64,000 bases of DNA from the NCBI GenBank assembly GCA_030154185.1, contig JASKKK010000004.1, positions 18,369 through 82,368 on the forward strand, in the 5' to 3' direction. The stretch is from Desulfuromonadales bacterium. Lineage in GTDB: Bacteria > Desulfobacterota > Desulfuromonadia > Desulfuromonadales > Syntrophotaleaceae. Positions 27,589-38,029 of the stretch are shown piece after piece. The notes under the pieces were generated by a model. That model was not told the origin of the DNA and searched no databases. It saw nothing but the letters and a program-made list of their open reading frames with translations. The position numbers and the translations under genes are program-made. Every line of letters begins with the position of its first letter. The first letter of the stretch is position 1.

Positions 27589-28032
27589 TTAAAAACCGGT
27601 ATGTCCAAAACCACCGTCGTTGCGTTCGGTGGCGTCCAATTGCTCGACCTGTTCAAGAATCGCCTTTTGTACGGGGGCAATGACCAACTGGGCTATACGA
27701 TCTCCGGCCGTCACAATGAAATCCTCATTACCGTGGTTGATGATGATGATTCCCAATTCGCCGCGATAGTCGGAGTCTATGGTGCCCGGAGTATTCACCA
27801 GTGTTACACCACGATGAATCGCGAGCCCGGAACGCGGTCTTACCTGCCCTTCATAACCGACCGGAATGGCAATTGCGATACCTGTCGGAACGATAGCCCG
27901 ACAACCGGGTTTTACGATCATTTCCTCATCCGGGCAGGCGAAAAGATCCATCCCTGCTGCATGTTGACTCATATAAGCCGGCAGAACGGCTTCGGAACGT
28001 AATCTCTTAACTTTAATTGTAATGTTTTTCAT
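27589..28032 (-). CDS. dut: Deoxyuridine 5'-triphosphate nucleotidohydrolase
   Basis: 147 residues, standard trimeric dUTPase. All five motifs are visible: AAGMDLFA, RSGLAIHRGVT, PGTIDSDYRGELGI with the catalytic Asp, GDRIAQLVI and the carboxyl-terminal ERNDGGFGHTGF arm. It splits dUTP to dUMP and pyrophosphate. It sits between the M16 peptidase and the Sua5-type gene on the same strand. Confidence 0.97.
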   Translation of the reverse strand: MKNITIKVKRLRSEAVLPAYMSQHAAGMDLFACPDEEMIVKPGCRAIVPTGIAIAIPVGYEGQVRPRSGLAIHRGVTLVNTPGTIDSDYRGELGIIIINHGNEDFIVTAGDRIAQLVIAPVQKAILEQVEQLDATERNDGGFGHTGF

Positions 28033-28075
28033 AGGAATGCAAGGGAAAGGAGGTTATTCCTTAAATTTCGAAAAA

Positions 28076-29335
28076 TCAGCCGAGCGTCAGATCGACCGAG
28101 GGAAAGCCTTCTCCGGAAATCGGTCCGACCAGTTGCAGATTGAGTTTATCGTCGTTCCAATATTCCTTTGTCAGATTTAATAAGTCTGCACCGGTAACCT
28201 TTTGGAGTTTTCTGACAATATCATCGGGCGATTGAACATAGCCAAAGTAAATTTCGTTTTTGGCAAGACGGGTCATCCGATTATCCGTACTTTCAAGGGA
28301 GAGCATAAACCGTCCTTTGAGAAGTTCCTTGGCCGCCCGCAACTCATCCGGATCGGGTTCATGGTGCTGAAATCGCGACAGTTCCCTTAGAACGATGTTG
28401 ATAGCGTGCTGCACCTCACCCGACGAGGTGCCGGCATATACCACCAATGCTCCGGCATCGGAATGGGAAGTCAGATAACTATAAACGGAATAAGCCATGC
28501 CCCGCTCTTCCCGAAGGGTCTGAAACAATCTGGAACTCATACTGCCGCCGAGCATAGTGTTCAATAAATTTCCTGCGAAACGCTGATCTTGGCGCTGGTC
28601 CGGTGCCGGCAACCCGAGACAGAAATGAACCTGTTCAATATCTTTATGATTTGTTTCGATGGCGAAATGAGGATCGGGAGGATTGCTTATTCGGTTATGG
28701 AAACAGGCGGGATGCTGACTGAAGAGACCGGCAACCTGGTCGACCAGGTCTTCGTGTTCTACATCTCCGGCAACGCATACAATAAGATTCCTGCCACCGT
28801 AATGCCGTTCAAGGTAGTCTAACAATTGCCGGCGCTCAAGATTCTGAACCGTCTGAACCGAACCGACGATGGGTTTACCCAACGGATGACCCTGCCAGAA
28901 TGAACGCATAAACATCTCGTGAATGCACTCTTCCGGCGAATCTTCAAGCATATGAATCTCTTGAAGGATAACTCGCCGCTCCTTTTCCAACTCATCGAGG
29001 TCCATGATGGAATTCAGCAGAATGTCGGACAGCAGATCGACCGCGAGGGGCAGATGCCGTCCTGCCACCTTAGCGTAATAACAGCTGAATTCACTGCTGG
29101 TAAAAGCGTTGAGCGCCCCGCCCACCGAGTCGATTTCCCTGGCGATGGACGGGGCGCTGCGACGAACTGTTCCTTTAAACAGCATGTGTTCCAGAAAATG
29201 GGACACACCGCTCTGTTCAAAAGATTCATGGCGAGATCCGCATTCGACCCAAAGACCGATGGTGGCCGAATAGGCTCCGGGCACACGTTCGGTGAGAACG
29301 CGGATGCCATTATACAAAACAGTCTTTTGTACCAT
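28076..29335 (-). CDS. M16 family zinc peptidase (processing-peptidase type)
   Basis: 419 residues. The inverted zinc motif HFLEH is at residues 46-50 with the downstream glutamate region (ELEKERRVILQEIHMLEDSPEE). A second, non-catalytic half follows (GGSMSSRLFQTLREERGMAYSVYS). It resembles the PqqL/YmxG group, often found right after pnp, as here (13-base gap). Substrate unknown. Confidence 0.93.
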   Translation of the reverse strand: MVQKTVLYNGIRVLTERVPGAYSATIGLWVECGSRHESFEQSGVSHFLEHMLFKGTVRRSAPSIAREIDSVGGALNAFTSSEFSCYYAKVAGRHLPLAVDLLSDILLNSIMDLDELEKERRVILQEIHMLEDSPEECIHEMFMRSFWQGHPLGKPIVGSVQTVQNLERRQLLDYLERHYGGRNLIVCVAGDVEHEDLVDQVAGLFSQHPACFHNRISNPPDPHFAIETNHKDIEQVHFCLGLPAPDQRQDQRFAGNLLNTMLGGSMSSRLFQTLREERGMAYSVYSYLTSHSDAGALVVYAGTSSGEVQHAINIVLRELSRFQHHEPDPDELRAAKELLKGRFMLSLESTDNRMTRLAKNEIYFGYVQSPDDIVRKLQKVTGADLLNLTKEYWNDDKLNLQLVGPISGEGFPSVDLTLG

Positions 29336-29347
29336 AATGAACCGGGA

Positions 29348-31447
29348 CTAATCTTCTTCGGAAAGAGTTTGTCCAAGCGCTTCCTTGCGGGACAATTTGA
29401 TCTTGCCCTGCCGGTCGATATCGAGGCATTTAACCAGGACCTTATCCCCTTCCTTCAGAATGTCGGTTACTTTCTTGACACGTTCCTTGGCCAACTCGGA
29501 AATGTGGACCAGGCCTTCGGTGCCAGGAAAAATTTCGACGAAGGCACCGAATTCCATGATTTTTTTTACGGTAGCCATATACAGCTTGCCGACTTCGGCT
29601 TCCTGGGTAAGGTTGCGTATCATTTTGATTGCTGCTTTGCAGGCGTCTCCGTCGGACGAGGCGATATTGATGCGCCCGTCGTCTTCGATATCGATGGCAC
29701 AACCGGTCGCTTCAATGATGCCGCGGACGTTTTTGCCGCCGGGACCGATAACGGTCCGGACCTGATCCGGTTTAACCTGAATCGTGGTAATACGCGGTGC
29801 ATAAGGCGACAGATCATTGCGAGGCTCACCGATCGCTTCCGCCATTTTTCCGAGAATATGGATACGTCCTTCCCTGGCCTGCTCAAGGGCCTGGGCCATT
29901 ATTTCCTTGCTGACACCGCTGATCTTGATATCCATCTGCAAAGCGGTGATTCCATCCTTGGTACCGGTAACCTTGAAGTCCATGTCGCCGAGATGGTCTT
30001 CGTCGCCAAGAATATCCGAAAGGACGACGACATCATCGCCTTCTTTGATAAGGCCCATGGCTATGCCGGCTACGGCTTCACTGACAGGCACACCTGCATC
30101 CATCAAGGCAAGGGAAGCGCCGCAGACGCTGGCCATAGACGAAGATCCGTTAGACTCGAGAATATCGGACACAACCCGCAGAGTATAGGGGAAGTTATCA
30201 TGTTCAGGAAGGACTTGAGCGATGGAGCGCTCGGCGAGCATGCCATGACCGATTTCACGCCGACCGGGGAACAGCCGCATACTGGTCTCTCCGACACAAA
30301 ACGGCGGAAAGTTATAGTGCAACATGAACTTTTTAAATTCGAGCGACTGCACGTTATCCATGCGCTGTTCATCTTTGGAGGTCCCGAGCGCCGCGGCAAC
30401 CAGCGCTTGAGTTTCGCCACGGGTGAACAGGGCACTGCCATGAGCCCGGGGCAAAAGGCCGATTTCGCAGCTGATGGGGCGGATGGTTTCTTTGTCGCGA
30501 CCATCTATTCGCACTTTGTCGCGAACGACCATCTGTCGCACGAGTCGTTTTTGCAGGTCTCCGAAAACCTCGCTGATATTTTCCTGCTGGTCTTCGAATT
30601 GATCAGCCAGAGAATCGAGGACATCTGCCTTAATTTCGGCAATAGCCGTATAACGTTCCTGCTTGGCTCGAATCTGGACAGCCTTTGCCAACCTTTCTTC
30701 GGCCAGTTCCGCTACCTTGGCAGCGATGGCGGGATCAATTTCCGGAACGGAAAACTCCCGTTTTTCCTTACCTGCCGCTTCGACCAGTGAAAGCTGAACG
30801 TCGAGCAGGGGCTGCATGGCTTCATGCGCGAAAAACAAAGCATCGAGCATTTCCTGTTCGCTGACGAAACGACATTCCCCTTCCACCATAAGGATGGCAT
30901 CGCGGCTTCCGGCTACGATGATATCCATATCGCTGTTATCGCGCTGGTCCATGGTGGGATTGGCGACCAGATCGCCGTCGACCCGACCCACGCGTACGGC
31001 GGCCACGGGACCGTCGAAAGGGATGTCGGATACTGCAAGAGCGGCAGATGCGCCGATCATGGCGAGGGTGTCGGGATCGTTCTGTTCGTCCACCGAGACG
31101 ACCGTCGGCATGATCTGGGTTTCGAACATATAGCCTTTGGGGAAAAGCGGGCGCAGCGGACGGTCGATAAGGCGGCAGACCAGAGTTTCACGTTCGGTGG
31201 CACCGCGTTCCCGGCGAAAAAAGGACCCGGGTATCTTGCCCCCGGCGTAGAACTTTTCCTGGTAGTTGACGGTTAGAGGAAAAAAGCTCTGACCCTCGCG
31301 CATCTGTTTGGCGCTGACGGCGGTGCAGAGTACTTTTGTGCCGCCGTAGGTGACGACTACGGCGCCGTCAGCCTGGCGCGCCATTTTACCTGTTTCGAGG
31401 GTAAGGGTTTGCCCGTTAAACTGACATTCGGATTTTTGATAAGCCAA
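29348..31447 (-). CDS. pnp: Polynucleotide phosphorylase
   Basis: 699 residues, the usual length. Two RNase PH-like domains (about 1-215 and 315-540), a linking helical domain, a KH domain ([14 protein letters not shown]) and an S1 domain ([20 protein letters not shown]) are present. It degrades RNA 3' to 5' with phosphate. The likely start is a TTG at 31447: AAGGAG is 6 bases ahead and the protein then begins [14 protein letters not shown] like relatives. No ATG fits; an upstream ATG at 31498 would add an unconserved extension. It follows rpsO, separated by two stem-loops. Confidence 0.96.
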   Translation of the reverse strand: MAYQKSECQFNGQTLTLETGKMARQADGAVVVTYGGTKVLCTAVSAKQMREGQSFFPLTVNYQEKFYAGGKIPGSFFRRERGATERETLVCRLIDRPLRPLFPKGYMFETQIMPTVVSVDEQNDPDTLAMIGASAALAVSDIPFDGPVAAVRVGRVDGDLVANPTMDQRDNSDMDIIVAGSRDAILMVEGECRFVSEQEMLDALFFAHEAMQPLLDVQLSLVEAAGKEKREFSVPEIDPAIAAKVAELAEERLAKAVQIRAKQERYTAIAEIKADVLDSLADQFEDQQENISEVFGDLQKRLVRQMVVRDKVRIDGRDKETIRPISCEIGLLPRAHGSALFTRGETQALVAAALGTSKDEQRMDNVQSLEFKKFMLHYNFPPFCVGETSMRLFPGRREIGHGMLAERSIAQVLPEHDNFPYTLRVVSDILESNGSSSMASVCGASLALMDAGVPVSEAVAGIAMGLIKEGDDVVVLSDILGDEDHLGDMDFKVTGTKDGITALQMDIKISGVSKEIMAQALEQAREGRIHILGKMAEAIGEPRNDLSPYAPRITTIQVKPDQVRTVIGPGGKNVRGIIEATGCAIDIEDDGRINIASSDGDACKAAIKMIRNLTQEAEVGKLYMATVKKIMEFGAFVEIFPGTEGLVHISELAKERVKKVTDILKEGDKVLVKCLDIDRQGKIKLSRKEALGQTLSEED

Positions 31448-31535
31448 ATTAAACTCCTTTTCTTGTGTGGTGTACAACAAAATATGAAAACACCGCACAG
31501 TTTTTACTCTTAAAACGGCTAAAGGAGACTGGCCT

Positions 31536-31576
31536 GAGAGAACGGCCGCTCAAAATCACGGACCGGCCGTTCTCTC
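31536..31576 (-). promoter_or_regulatory. Large stem-loop in the rpsO-pnp intergenic region
   Basis: A perfect 12-bp stem GAGAGAACGGCC/GGCCGTTCTCTC (31536-31547 with 31565-31576) has a 17-nt loop and no T run. In E. coli the rpsO-pnp spacer carries an RNase III stem that lets PNPase control its own mRNA. This stem occupies the same place and may do the same; that is inference. Confidence 0.6.
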
Positions 31577-31610
31577 CGGACAACCTCCATCAGCATACAA
31601 ATAAAACTCA

Positions 31611-31648
31611 GGCAGCAGGCCTCCCGACCAAGCGGGAAGCGTGCTGCC
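31611..31648 (-). terminator. Terminator-like hairpin after rpsO
   Basis: On the minus strand GGCAGCA...TGCTGCC with an inner CCCG/CGGG stem is followed by TGAGTTTTATTT. It starts 6 bases after the rpsO stop, as the partial terminator t1 does in E. coli. Confidence 0.65.
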
Positions 31649-31653
31649 CTATA

Positions 31654-31920
31654 CTACCTGCGGATACCGAGGCTTTTTATGATTGTACGGTAACGTTCGA
31701 CGTCATTACTTTTGAGATAATCAAGAAGACGTCTCCGCTGTCCGACAATCTTCAGCAAACCGCGACGGGAGTGATGATCTTTCTTGTGGGTTCTGAAATG
31801 CTCGGTCAGATAGTTGATGCGTTCCGACAGCAGAGCAATCTGCACTTCGGGGGACCCAGTATCACCCTCATGACGTTTATACTGATCGATGAGTTCCTGC
31901 TTTTTTTCAGTGGCCAGCAC
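31654..31920 (-). CDS. rpsO: 30S ribosomal protein S15
   Basis: 88 residues, full S15 length: [40 protein letters not shown] and [16 protein letters not shown]. It binds the central domain of 16S rRNA. The start is a GTG at 31920 with a near-perfect AAAGGAGGT site 6 bases ahead; an in-frame ATG at 31950 has none. Confidence 0.97.
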   Translation of the reverse strand: MLATEKKQELIDQYKRHEGDTGSPEVQIALLSERINYLTEHFRTHKKDHHSRRGLLKIVGQRRRLLDYLKSNDVERYRTIIKSLGIRR

Positions 31921-32020
31921 CTTGCCACCTCCTTTCCTGTTTAAATTCAACCTAAATGGTTATTATAACGATACAAAGCGTAAACTAAATAACACAGTTG
32001 GATGCCGCTGTAAAGCGCTA

Positions 32021-32941
32021 TTAAAAACCTCCGGCATCATTAAAAACTCTCAAAAGTTCGAAATCCCCGCGAGCTTCGCGCTCTCGCGATGGCGCGTATC
32101 GAGCCAGCGCCAAAGGGCCCTTGTTGCTGACGAGCAATGCCAGAGTCCCCTCTTCGAGGGTGACTTTTTCAGTAACCATATCAAGCGTAGGTGGAATCCC
32201 GTATCGCAGTTTTTGAATACCCTCTTCGCAAACACCCACGGCAGGATAATCTCTCAATGCCTCTCCTATGGATAAAAGGAACCTGTGGCGTTCTTCCGAA
32301 GAGGCTTTTTCAATATCTTCCAGACTGACCGCCTCTTTTTCGGTGAAAGGCGCGCTTTGTATGCGTCGCAGGGCGGTCAGGTGTGCTCCACATCCCAATT
32401 TGAGCCCGATATCGTGACAAAGTGTTCTGACATAGGTTCCTTTGGAACAGGTCACCTCAAAGGTAATTTCAGGTGGAGCGACCGATACCGTATGCAGGTC
32501 GAAAATCGTTACGGGTCGGGTTTTTCTCGCAACCTCTATACCTTGTCTGGCAAGTTTGTATAATGGCACACCGTCCTTTTTCAGGGCCGAGTACATGGGC
32601 GGCATCTGCTCATAAGAGCCGATCATGGCCATGCAGGCCGCGTAAATTTCTTCCTTCTTCAAATGATCGGTTTCATGTTCAGCGAGCACGACACCTTCGG
32701 AATCCTGGGTGTCGGTAATTTTACCAAGAATCAGGCTGGCACGATAGACCTTATTCTCCTCCATGAGGTACTGCAGGATGCGGGTGGCCTGGCCGAGGGC
32801 CACCACCAGCACACCGGTTGCAAGCGGATCCAAGGTCCCGGCATGACCGACCTTACGCAATCCGAAAAGACGTCGTACCCGCCCAACTACCGCATGGGAA
32901 GTCATCCCCTGAGGCTTATCGACAATCAGAATACCATTCAT
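32021..32941 (-). CDS. truB: tRNA pseudouridine-55 synthase TruB
   Basis: 306 residues. It begins [19 protein letters not shown] and has the catalytic-Asp motif GHAGTLDPLATGVL near residue 35-48, KVYRASLILG and SKGTYVRTLCHDIG. A small PUA-like tail follows (LALLVSNKGPLALARY). It makes pseudouridine 55 in the T loop of tRNAs. The ATG at 32941 overlaps the stop of the nrnA-type gene by 4 bases. Confidence 0.96.
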   Translation of the reverse strand: MNGILIVDKPQGMTSHAVVGRVRRLFGLRKVGHAGTLDPLATGVLVVALGQATRILQYLMEENKVYRASLILGKITDTQDSEGVVLAEHETDHLKKEEIYAACMAMIGSYEQMPPMYSALKKDGVPLYKLARQGIEVARKTRPVTIFDLHTVSVAPPEITFEVTCSKGTYVRTLCHDIGLKLGCGAHLTALRRIQSAPFTEKEAVSLEDIEKASSEERHRFLLSIGEALRDYPAVGVCEEGIQKLRYGIPPTLDMVTEKVTLEEGTLALLVSNKGPLALARYAPSREREARGDFELLRVFNDAGGF

Positions 32942-33903
32942 TCGGCAAAAGGGAGCAATTCGTTGAGGCGTTTCAAAACGTGCTGGCGCACCTGGCCCAT
33001 TTCCCCGGACACGGTCGCCCCGGCAGCGTTATGATGTCCGCCGCCTCCGAGTTCCCGCGCCAGAGAACCGACATCGACCTTACCTTTGGATCGAAAACTG
33101 ACTTTAAATACCCCGCTCCCCTCCTGCCTGAAAAACAGGGCGACTTCGACACCGCGAATGGAACGTGGGTAATTGATCAGTCCGTCAGTATCCTCCGGTC
33201 CGGCTCCTGCGGCCGACATCATGTCTGCAGTAACAAAGACAGCACCGAAACGACCGCAAGGTGAGATGGTGAGTGTCTCAAGGGCGCTTGAGAGTAACTT
33301 TATCTGGGCGATGGGCCTGCTTTCGTAGAGGTTGCCAGCAACATGCCAGGGAGATACTCCTGCCTGGACAAGGGATGAGGCTATGCGAAAGGCTTCCGGA
33401 TTGGCGTTGGAATAACGAAAAGAGCCCGTATCCGAAAGAATTGCGGTATAAAGGCATAGAGCCAGGTCTTTTGAAATCGATTGCCCGGAACGCTCGACTA
33501 TACGATAGACAAGAGCACCGGTTGCACACGCCTGTTCATCGACATAGTTAACACAGCCGAACGGGTCGGAGTAAGGGTGGTGATCTATATTGACCAGTTT
33601 GGCGCAGTGACTGCGTAAAACCTCGCCGGCGCGCGACAGATTCCCGGAGTCGAGCACAAAGCATACATCGAATGTACCGAGTTTGCCGGGATCGCTGACC
33701 AACTGTGCCGCACCAGGCAGGAAAGCCAGTTCATCGGGAATACCATCCACATTGAAGGCAACAACCTTTTTACCTATCTGATCCAGAAAGCAGGTCAGTC
33801 CCAGAGTGGATGCTATGGCATCGCCATCCGGATGAGCATGTGATGCCACCAGAAAACTATGATTTCTACCGATCAGATCGAGGATTGCATCAATCTCAAT
33901 CAT
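32938..33903 (-). CDS. nrnA: DHH/DHHA1 phosphoesterase, NrnA-type
   Basis: 321 residues. DHH-superfamily metal motifs are [16 protein letters not shown] and NIDHHPYSD, with a carboxyl DHHA1 domain having [16 protein letters not shown]. NrnA enzymes degrade short oligoribonucleotides and pAp. The position between rbfA and truB is typical. The ATG at 33903 with GAGGAT upstream is preferred over one at 33921 lacking a site; the chosen start overlaps rbfA by 8 bases. Confidence 0.92.
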   Translation of the reverse strand: MIEIDAILDLIGRNHSFLVASHAHPDGDAIASTLGLTCFLDQIGKKVVAFNVDGIPDELAFLPGAAQLVSDPGKLGTFDVCFVLDSGNLSRAGEVLRSHCAKLVNIDHHPYSDPFGCVNYVDEQACATGALVYRIVERSGQSISKDLALCLYTAILSDTGSFRYSNANPEAFRIASSLVQAGVSPWHVAGNLYESRPIAQIKLLSSALETLTISPCGRFGAVFVTADMMSAAGAGPEDTDGLINYPRSIRGVEVALFFRQEGSGVFKVSFRSKGKVDVGSLARELGGGGHHNAAGATVSGEMGQVRQHVLKRLNELLPFAE

Positions 33904-34255
33904 TGTCGTGACGATCCTCATTCAATTGGCGCAACAGGCTTTCGATGCGGTTACCGTATTCCAGGGACGTATCAAACTTGAAAACCAGGTCGGGCATGTA
34001 ACGCATGCGCAAACGCCGGCCGAGTTCCCTGCGAAAGTAAGGTACCGCACTGTCGAGGCCTTTTTGCGTATCGGCACGTTCCTTTTCATCACCGTAAACC
34101 GTGTAATAAACGCGAGCAAGGTGCATGTCGGATGTAACCTTGACTGAGGTGATCGTAACGAATCCGACCCGCGGATCCTTTAATCCCTTGAGCAACAATG
34201 CCGAGATTTCCTTATGAAGTTGTTCGCCAACGCGATGGGGTCTTGGATGATCCAA
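33896..34255 (-). CDS. rbfA: Ribosome-binding factor A
   Basis: 119 residues of the KH-fold RbfA family: [29 protein letters not shown] start, [17 protein letters not shown] and [19 protein letters not shown]. It helps mature the 16S rRNA 5' end in 30S assembly. It lies between the DUF503 and nrnA genes in the infB operon. Confidence 0.96.
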   Translation of the reverse strand: MDHPRPHRVGEQLHKEISALLLKGLKDPRVGFVTITSVKVTSDMHLARVYYTVYGDEKERADTQKGLDSAVPYFRRELGRRLRMRYMPDLVFKFDTSLEYGNRIESLLRQLNEDRHDND

Positions 34256-34268
34256 TGTATGTTACCTG

Positions 34269-34562
34269 TCAATAATGTATAAGTTCGATCTCCTGGCTGC
34301 ATATCTCGGCCGAACCCGTACGCTCCAGTTCTTTCAGAACTCTTTGCAGAACACGGTCGGCTGAGGCTTCGTCTTTTTCAACGACGGCAAATCCAAAGGA
34401 GGCTTTCTGCCACAGATCATGATGATCGGTCTCGGCGCAACTTACGGGGAGACGCGCACGGCATCTCCCCAACAGACTTTTCACCACTGCCCGTTTTGCC
34501 TTGAGGCTTTGGCTCCCATGGATAAAAAGTTCGATTTGAAGTACTCCGACAACCATGACCAA
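34269..34562 (-). CDS. DUF503 (YlxP-like) protein
   Basis: 97 residues, beginning VVGVLQIELFIHGSQSLKAKRAVVKSL with the VSCAETDHHDLWQKASFGFAVV region of the DUF503 family. Relatives sit between infB and rbfA in many bacteria, as here (12 bases after infB, 13 before rbfA). A ribosome-assembly role is suggested by context only. Confidence 0.9.
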   Translation of the reverse strand: MVMVVGVLQIELFIHGSQSLKAKRAVVKSLLGRCRARLPVSCAETDHHDLWQKASFGFAVVEKDEASADRVLQRVLKELERTGSAEICSQEIELIHY

Positions 34563-34574
34563 GCCAGGTCTCTG

Positions 34575-37397
34575 TTACAGGGTAGTCTTAACCTCTTCCA
34601 TTTCGAAGACTTCGATAATGTCGCCGATCTTGATATCGTTGTAGTTCTCAAGGCTCAGGCCACACTCGTATCCACTCTGTACTTCCTTGACATCGTCTTT
34701 AAACCGCTTCAAGGATGCAAGTTTGCCTTCCCAGACAACGACGTGATCGCGAATCAAGCGCACATTGGCATTGCGGACAACCTTGCCGTCGGTGACATAA
34801 CACCCGGCGATGGTACCGACCTTGGATACATGGAAGGTTTCGCGCACCTCGACCTTGCCGAGCTCTTTTTCTCTCAAGGTGGGAGCCAGAAGACCTTCCA
34901 TGGCATCCCGAATATCATTAACGGCATCGTAGATGACGTTGTAGAAGCGGATATCAACACCCTCGGTTTCGGCAAGGGATGCCGCCTTCGCTTCGGTTCG
35001 CACATTGAAGCCCAGAATAATGGCATCGGATGCGGAAGCAAGGGAAACATCACTTTCATTTATGCCGCCCACAGCGGTATGAATGACGACAAGGCGACAG
35101 GCATCGGTCGAAAGCTTGACCAGTGAATCCCGTACAGCCTCCACGGATCCCTGCACGTCAGCTTTGATAATGACCTTGAGTTCCTGCATCTCGCCCTCCT
35201 GCAGCCGGGCGTAGAGTTGATCAAGAGAGATCTTGCTGGTCGAGGCCAGTTCCTGCTCACGCACTTTCCGTTGCCTGTGGCTGGCCACTTCCTTGGCATC
35301 TTTTTCCGATTCCACCGCATGGAAGGAATCGCCGGCTACGGGAGTTCCGGAAAGACCGGTAACCTCGACGGGACAAGAAGGCCCGGCTTCTTCCAGAAGC
35401 TCGCCCCTATCGTTCGTCATGGTACGGACTTTGCCATAATGCAAACCGGAAACGACGGGATCGCCAACATGCAAGGTACCCTCTTCTACGAGAACGGTTG
35501 CAACGGGACCACGTCCGCGATCAAGCCGCGCCTCAACGATGGCACCTTTGGCGCGCTTGTTAGGATTGGCTTTAAGGTCGAGTACTTCGGCTTGCAACAA
35601 CACCATCTCAAGCAACTCGTCGAGCTTCGTCCCGTTCTTGGCCGAGACTTCGACAAATATGGTATCACCGCCCCAATCTTCCGGTACCAGCTCAAATTCC
35701 GTCAGTTCCTGTTTGACGCGCTCCGGATTGGCGTTGGGCTTATCCATCTTATTCACCGCAACCACAATCGGCACACCGGCAGCCTTTGAGTGACTGATCG
35801 CCTCTTTGGTCTGCGGCATGACGCCATCGTCTGCAGCCACAACGAGAATGACGATGTCGGTTACCTTGGCTCCGCGGGCGCGCATGGAAGTGAACGCTTC
35901 ATGGCCCGGAGTATCGAGAAAGGTAATTTTCTTGTCGCCGACATTGACGTCGTAAGCACCGATATGCTGGGTGATGCCACCGGCTTCGCCGCCGGTCACG
36001 TTGGTTGCGCGTATGGCATCGAGCAGACTCGTTTTACCATGGTCGACGTGACCCATGATGGTCACGACAGGCGGACGGGGCTCAGCGTCTTCATCGACTT
36101 CACCTTCTTCTGCGGGGCTTGTGTCGGTTAGCAGATGCTCTTCGTCAAAAGCGACATTCTCGACCTCGTAGTTGAATTCCGATGCCAGTATGGCAGCCGT
36201 TTCATAGTCGAGAGGGTGATTGATGGTAACCATCTGTCCCTGACGCATGAGTTCGGTAATCAGGTCCTTGCTCTTAACCCCCATGCGTTTGGCCAGTTCA
36301 CCGACGGTAATAACATCGCTGATGCGGATAATACGCTTGATGGCTTTGGAAACGGTGACCTCGGTTTTTTTCTGGGGCTTCTGGCTTTTTTTCCCGCGTC
36401 GCATGCGGCGATCATCCCGATCGGGCTCGTAGACTTCCCTACGGCCGCGACGCCCCTTGCCGCCATCCCTGAAGTTACGATCTTTATCGTATTTGCCTTT
36501 GTTTTTGCGAGCTTTCTTTCCGCCGCGCCCTTCCTTTTCGGGGGCCGGTCCACCGTCGAAGGGAACGGCCATTTGCGGATGGGGCTCTTTGCCGCGCGGC
36601 GCGGCACCATTTGAGGGCCGAGCCCCCTTGGGGCGCTCCGCACGTCCTTTGTCGCCCTTTCCTCGTTCGGGGCGTTCCTGGCGTTTGGCCGGGGTGGACA
36701 AGGTAGACAGTTCAACGCGGCCCAGAATCTTGGCACGATTGGCGGTAGCTTTTTCCACTTTAGGTTTTTCCTCGCTTGCAGAAACTTCGGCTGTTTCCGG
36801 CTGCCCCTCTGTTCGTTCGGCCGCTTCACGGGTTTCGGCCTCAGCTACCTTGGATTCTTTTTCCGGAGCTGCAGCGGGTTGTTTATCTTCAACTGGCTCT
36901 TTATCGGCAACCGGCGCAGGCTGTGCTTTGCTTTCCCGGTCCTCTACATCCGACTTTTGAGGAGCCTCTTTCTTTTTCGTCTCGACGACCTTTTCCTTCT
37001 GTGCAGGAAGAGCGGACTCTTCCTCTGAAGCAGGTTTTGCGGCAACGGTTTTTTCTGGTTTTTCAGTAGTTTCCTCAGCGGGGGGCTGTTCGGCAGGAGC
37101 TTTTTCAACGGCAACAGCATCCTCAGAAGCTTCCTCCTTGGCGGCCGCCGGGGGAGCAGCCTTTTTCGCCTGGGGCACTTCTTTACGACGCCGACGGATG
37201 ACTCCGGCGGTTATACGCCGCTCCTCGACACGCTCCTCTTTGACGGGTGAACCTTCAAACTTCTCGACCTCTTCTTCAGTCAGGACACTCATGTGGCTCT
37301 TGACGTCGATACCCGCTTCGTGAAGTTTTTCCAGTAACACCTTGTTATCGAGACCCATCTTTTGTGCTAATTCGTATACTCTTATTTTTTTACCCAT
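34575..37397 (-). CDS. infB: Translation initiation factor IF-2
   Basis: 940 residues. An amino-terminal IF2N domain ([22 protein letters not shown]) is followed by a long charged linker (about 55-370) rich in alternating K, E, A and P and, later, R and G. A second IF2N-like domain ([17 protein letters not shown]) precedes the GTPase with G1 [10 protein letters not shown]3 DTPGHEAF and G4 NKMDK starting near 445, then domains II-IV. It places initiator tRNA on the 30S subunit. The ATG at 37397 touches the stop of the YlxR-type gene. Confidence 0.97.
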   Translation of the reverse strand: MGKKIRVYELAQKMGLDNKVLLEKLHEAGIDVKSHMSVLTEEEVEKFEGSPVKEERVEERRITAGVIRRRRKEVPQAKKAAPPAAAKEEASEDAVAVEKAPAEQPPAEETTEKPEKTVAAKPASEEESALPAQKEKVVETKKKEAPQKSDVEDRESKAQPAPVADKEPVEDKQPAAAPEKESKVAEAETREAAERTEGQPETAEVSASEEKPKVEKATANRAKILGRVELSTLSTPAKRQERPERGKGDKGRAERPKGARPSNGAAPRGKEPHPQMAVPFDGGPAPEKEGRGGKKARKNKGKYDKDRNFRDGGKGRRGRREVYEPDRDDRRMRRGKKSQKPQKKTEVTVSKAIKRIIRISDVITVGELAKRMGVKSKDLITELMRQGQMVTINHPLDYETAAILASEFNYEVENVAFDEEHLLTDTSPAEEGEVDEDAEPRPPVVTIMGHVDHGKTSLLDAIRATNVTGGEAGGITQHIGAYDVNVGDKKITFLDTPGHEAFTSMRARGAKVTDIVILVVAADDGVMPQTKEAISHSKAAGVPIVVAVNKMDKPNANPERVKQELTEFELVPEDWGGDTIFVEVSAKNGTKLDELLEMVLLQAEVLDLKANPNKRAKGAIVEARLDRGRGPVATVLVEEGTLHVGDPVVSGLHYGKVRTMTNDRGELLEEAGPSCPVEVTGLSGTPVAGDSFHAVESEKDAKEVASHRQRKVREQELASTSKISLDQLYARLQEGEMQELKVIIKADVQGSVEAVRDSLVKLSTDACRLVVIHTAVGGINESDVSLASASDAIILGFNVRTEAKAASLAETEGVDIRFYNVIYDAVNDIRDAMEGLLAPTLREKELGKVEVRETFHVSKVGTIAGCYVTDGKVVRNANVRLIRDHVVVWEGKLASLKRFKDDVKEVQSGYECGLSLENYNDIKIGDIIEVFEMEEVKTTL

Positions 37398-38029
37398 TAA
37401 AGCTCCCCCGAAAATTTATCCAACCGTTCCAATTCTTTTGCAATGGCAGCGGTCAGCGGACCATTCTTTAACATAACCACGCCACGTTCGGATTTTCCAA
37501 GCAACCGGCCGAGTTGCTCTTTTGTGAAAAGAACAGTACATGGCACATTGTTGCAACTTGCGGCTTTTTCAACCTTTTCAGCGATAGCTGAGGAAAGGTC
37601 GTCAGCCCGCACAAGTAATCCGACTTCTTTGGCAGCCTGGAGTTCGCTCAGAACCTGACGGGTTCCGGAGATCACCTGCCCGGCTTTGCGAGACATGCCC
37701 AGCAAGTTCAGAACCTTACCGCGGATCTGATCATATAACGCACGCCACATTTTTTCTACTGAAGGCTCCTTGCCGCCTCTAAGAGACCGCGAAAGCTGCT
37801 TTCGCTTGACGGCCAGTTCAAGACATGAGCGATTCAGACAGGTATAGACCCCTCTTCCAGGCAGTTTTCGTCTATAATCGACAACGACCTCATCTTGCGG
37901 GCTCAGAACATACCTTACCAAAAGGTCTTGGTCAAGGGACTTCCTGCACCCCGCACAGGTACGCCGAGGACCGGATCTTACACCACCGGCCGAGTCAGAC
38001 CGATGGGTCTTCGGACGATCCTTCCTCAT
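37397..38029 (-). CDS. YlxR (DUF448) fused to an L7Ae-like domain
   Basis: 210 residues. The first about 95 are YlxR/DUF448 ([36 protein letters not shown]). The last about 100 look like an L7Ae/YlxQ RNA-binding domain ([35 protein letters not shown]). In Bacillus these are two separate genes between nusA and infB; here they are one. The frame overlaps the end of nusA by 35 bases. Confidence 0.92.
   Translation of the reverse strand: MRKDRPKTHRSDSAGGVRSGPRRTCAGCRKSLDQDLLVRYVLSPQDEVVVDYRRKLPGRGVYTCLNRSCLELAVKRKQLSRSLRGGKEPSVEKMWRALYDQIRGKVLNLLGMSRKAGQVISGTRQVLSELQAAKEVGLLVRADDLSSAIAEKVEKAASCNNVPCTVLFTKEQLGRLLGKSERGVVMLKNGPLTAAIAKELERLDKFSGEL

Noticed and set aside
28919..30790. 623-codon open frame on the plus strand
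   Set aside because: It lies opposite the M16 peptidase and pnp genes, which have full family motifs; it has no ribosome site and no recognisable domain. A codon-bias shadow.
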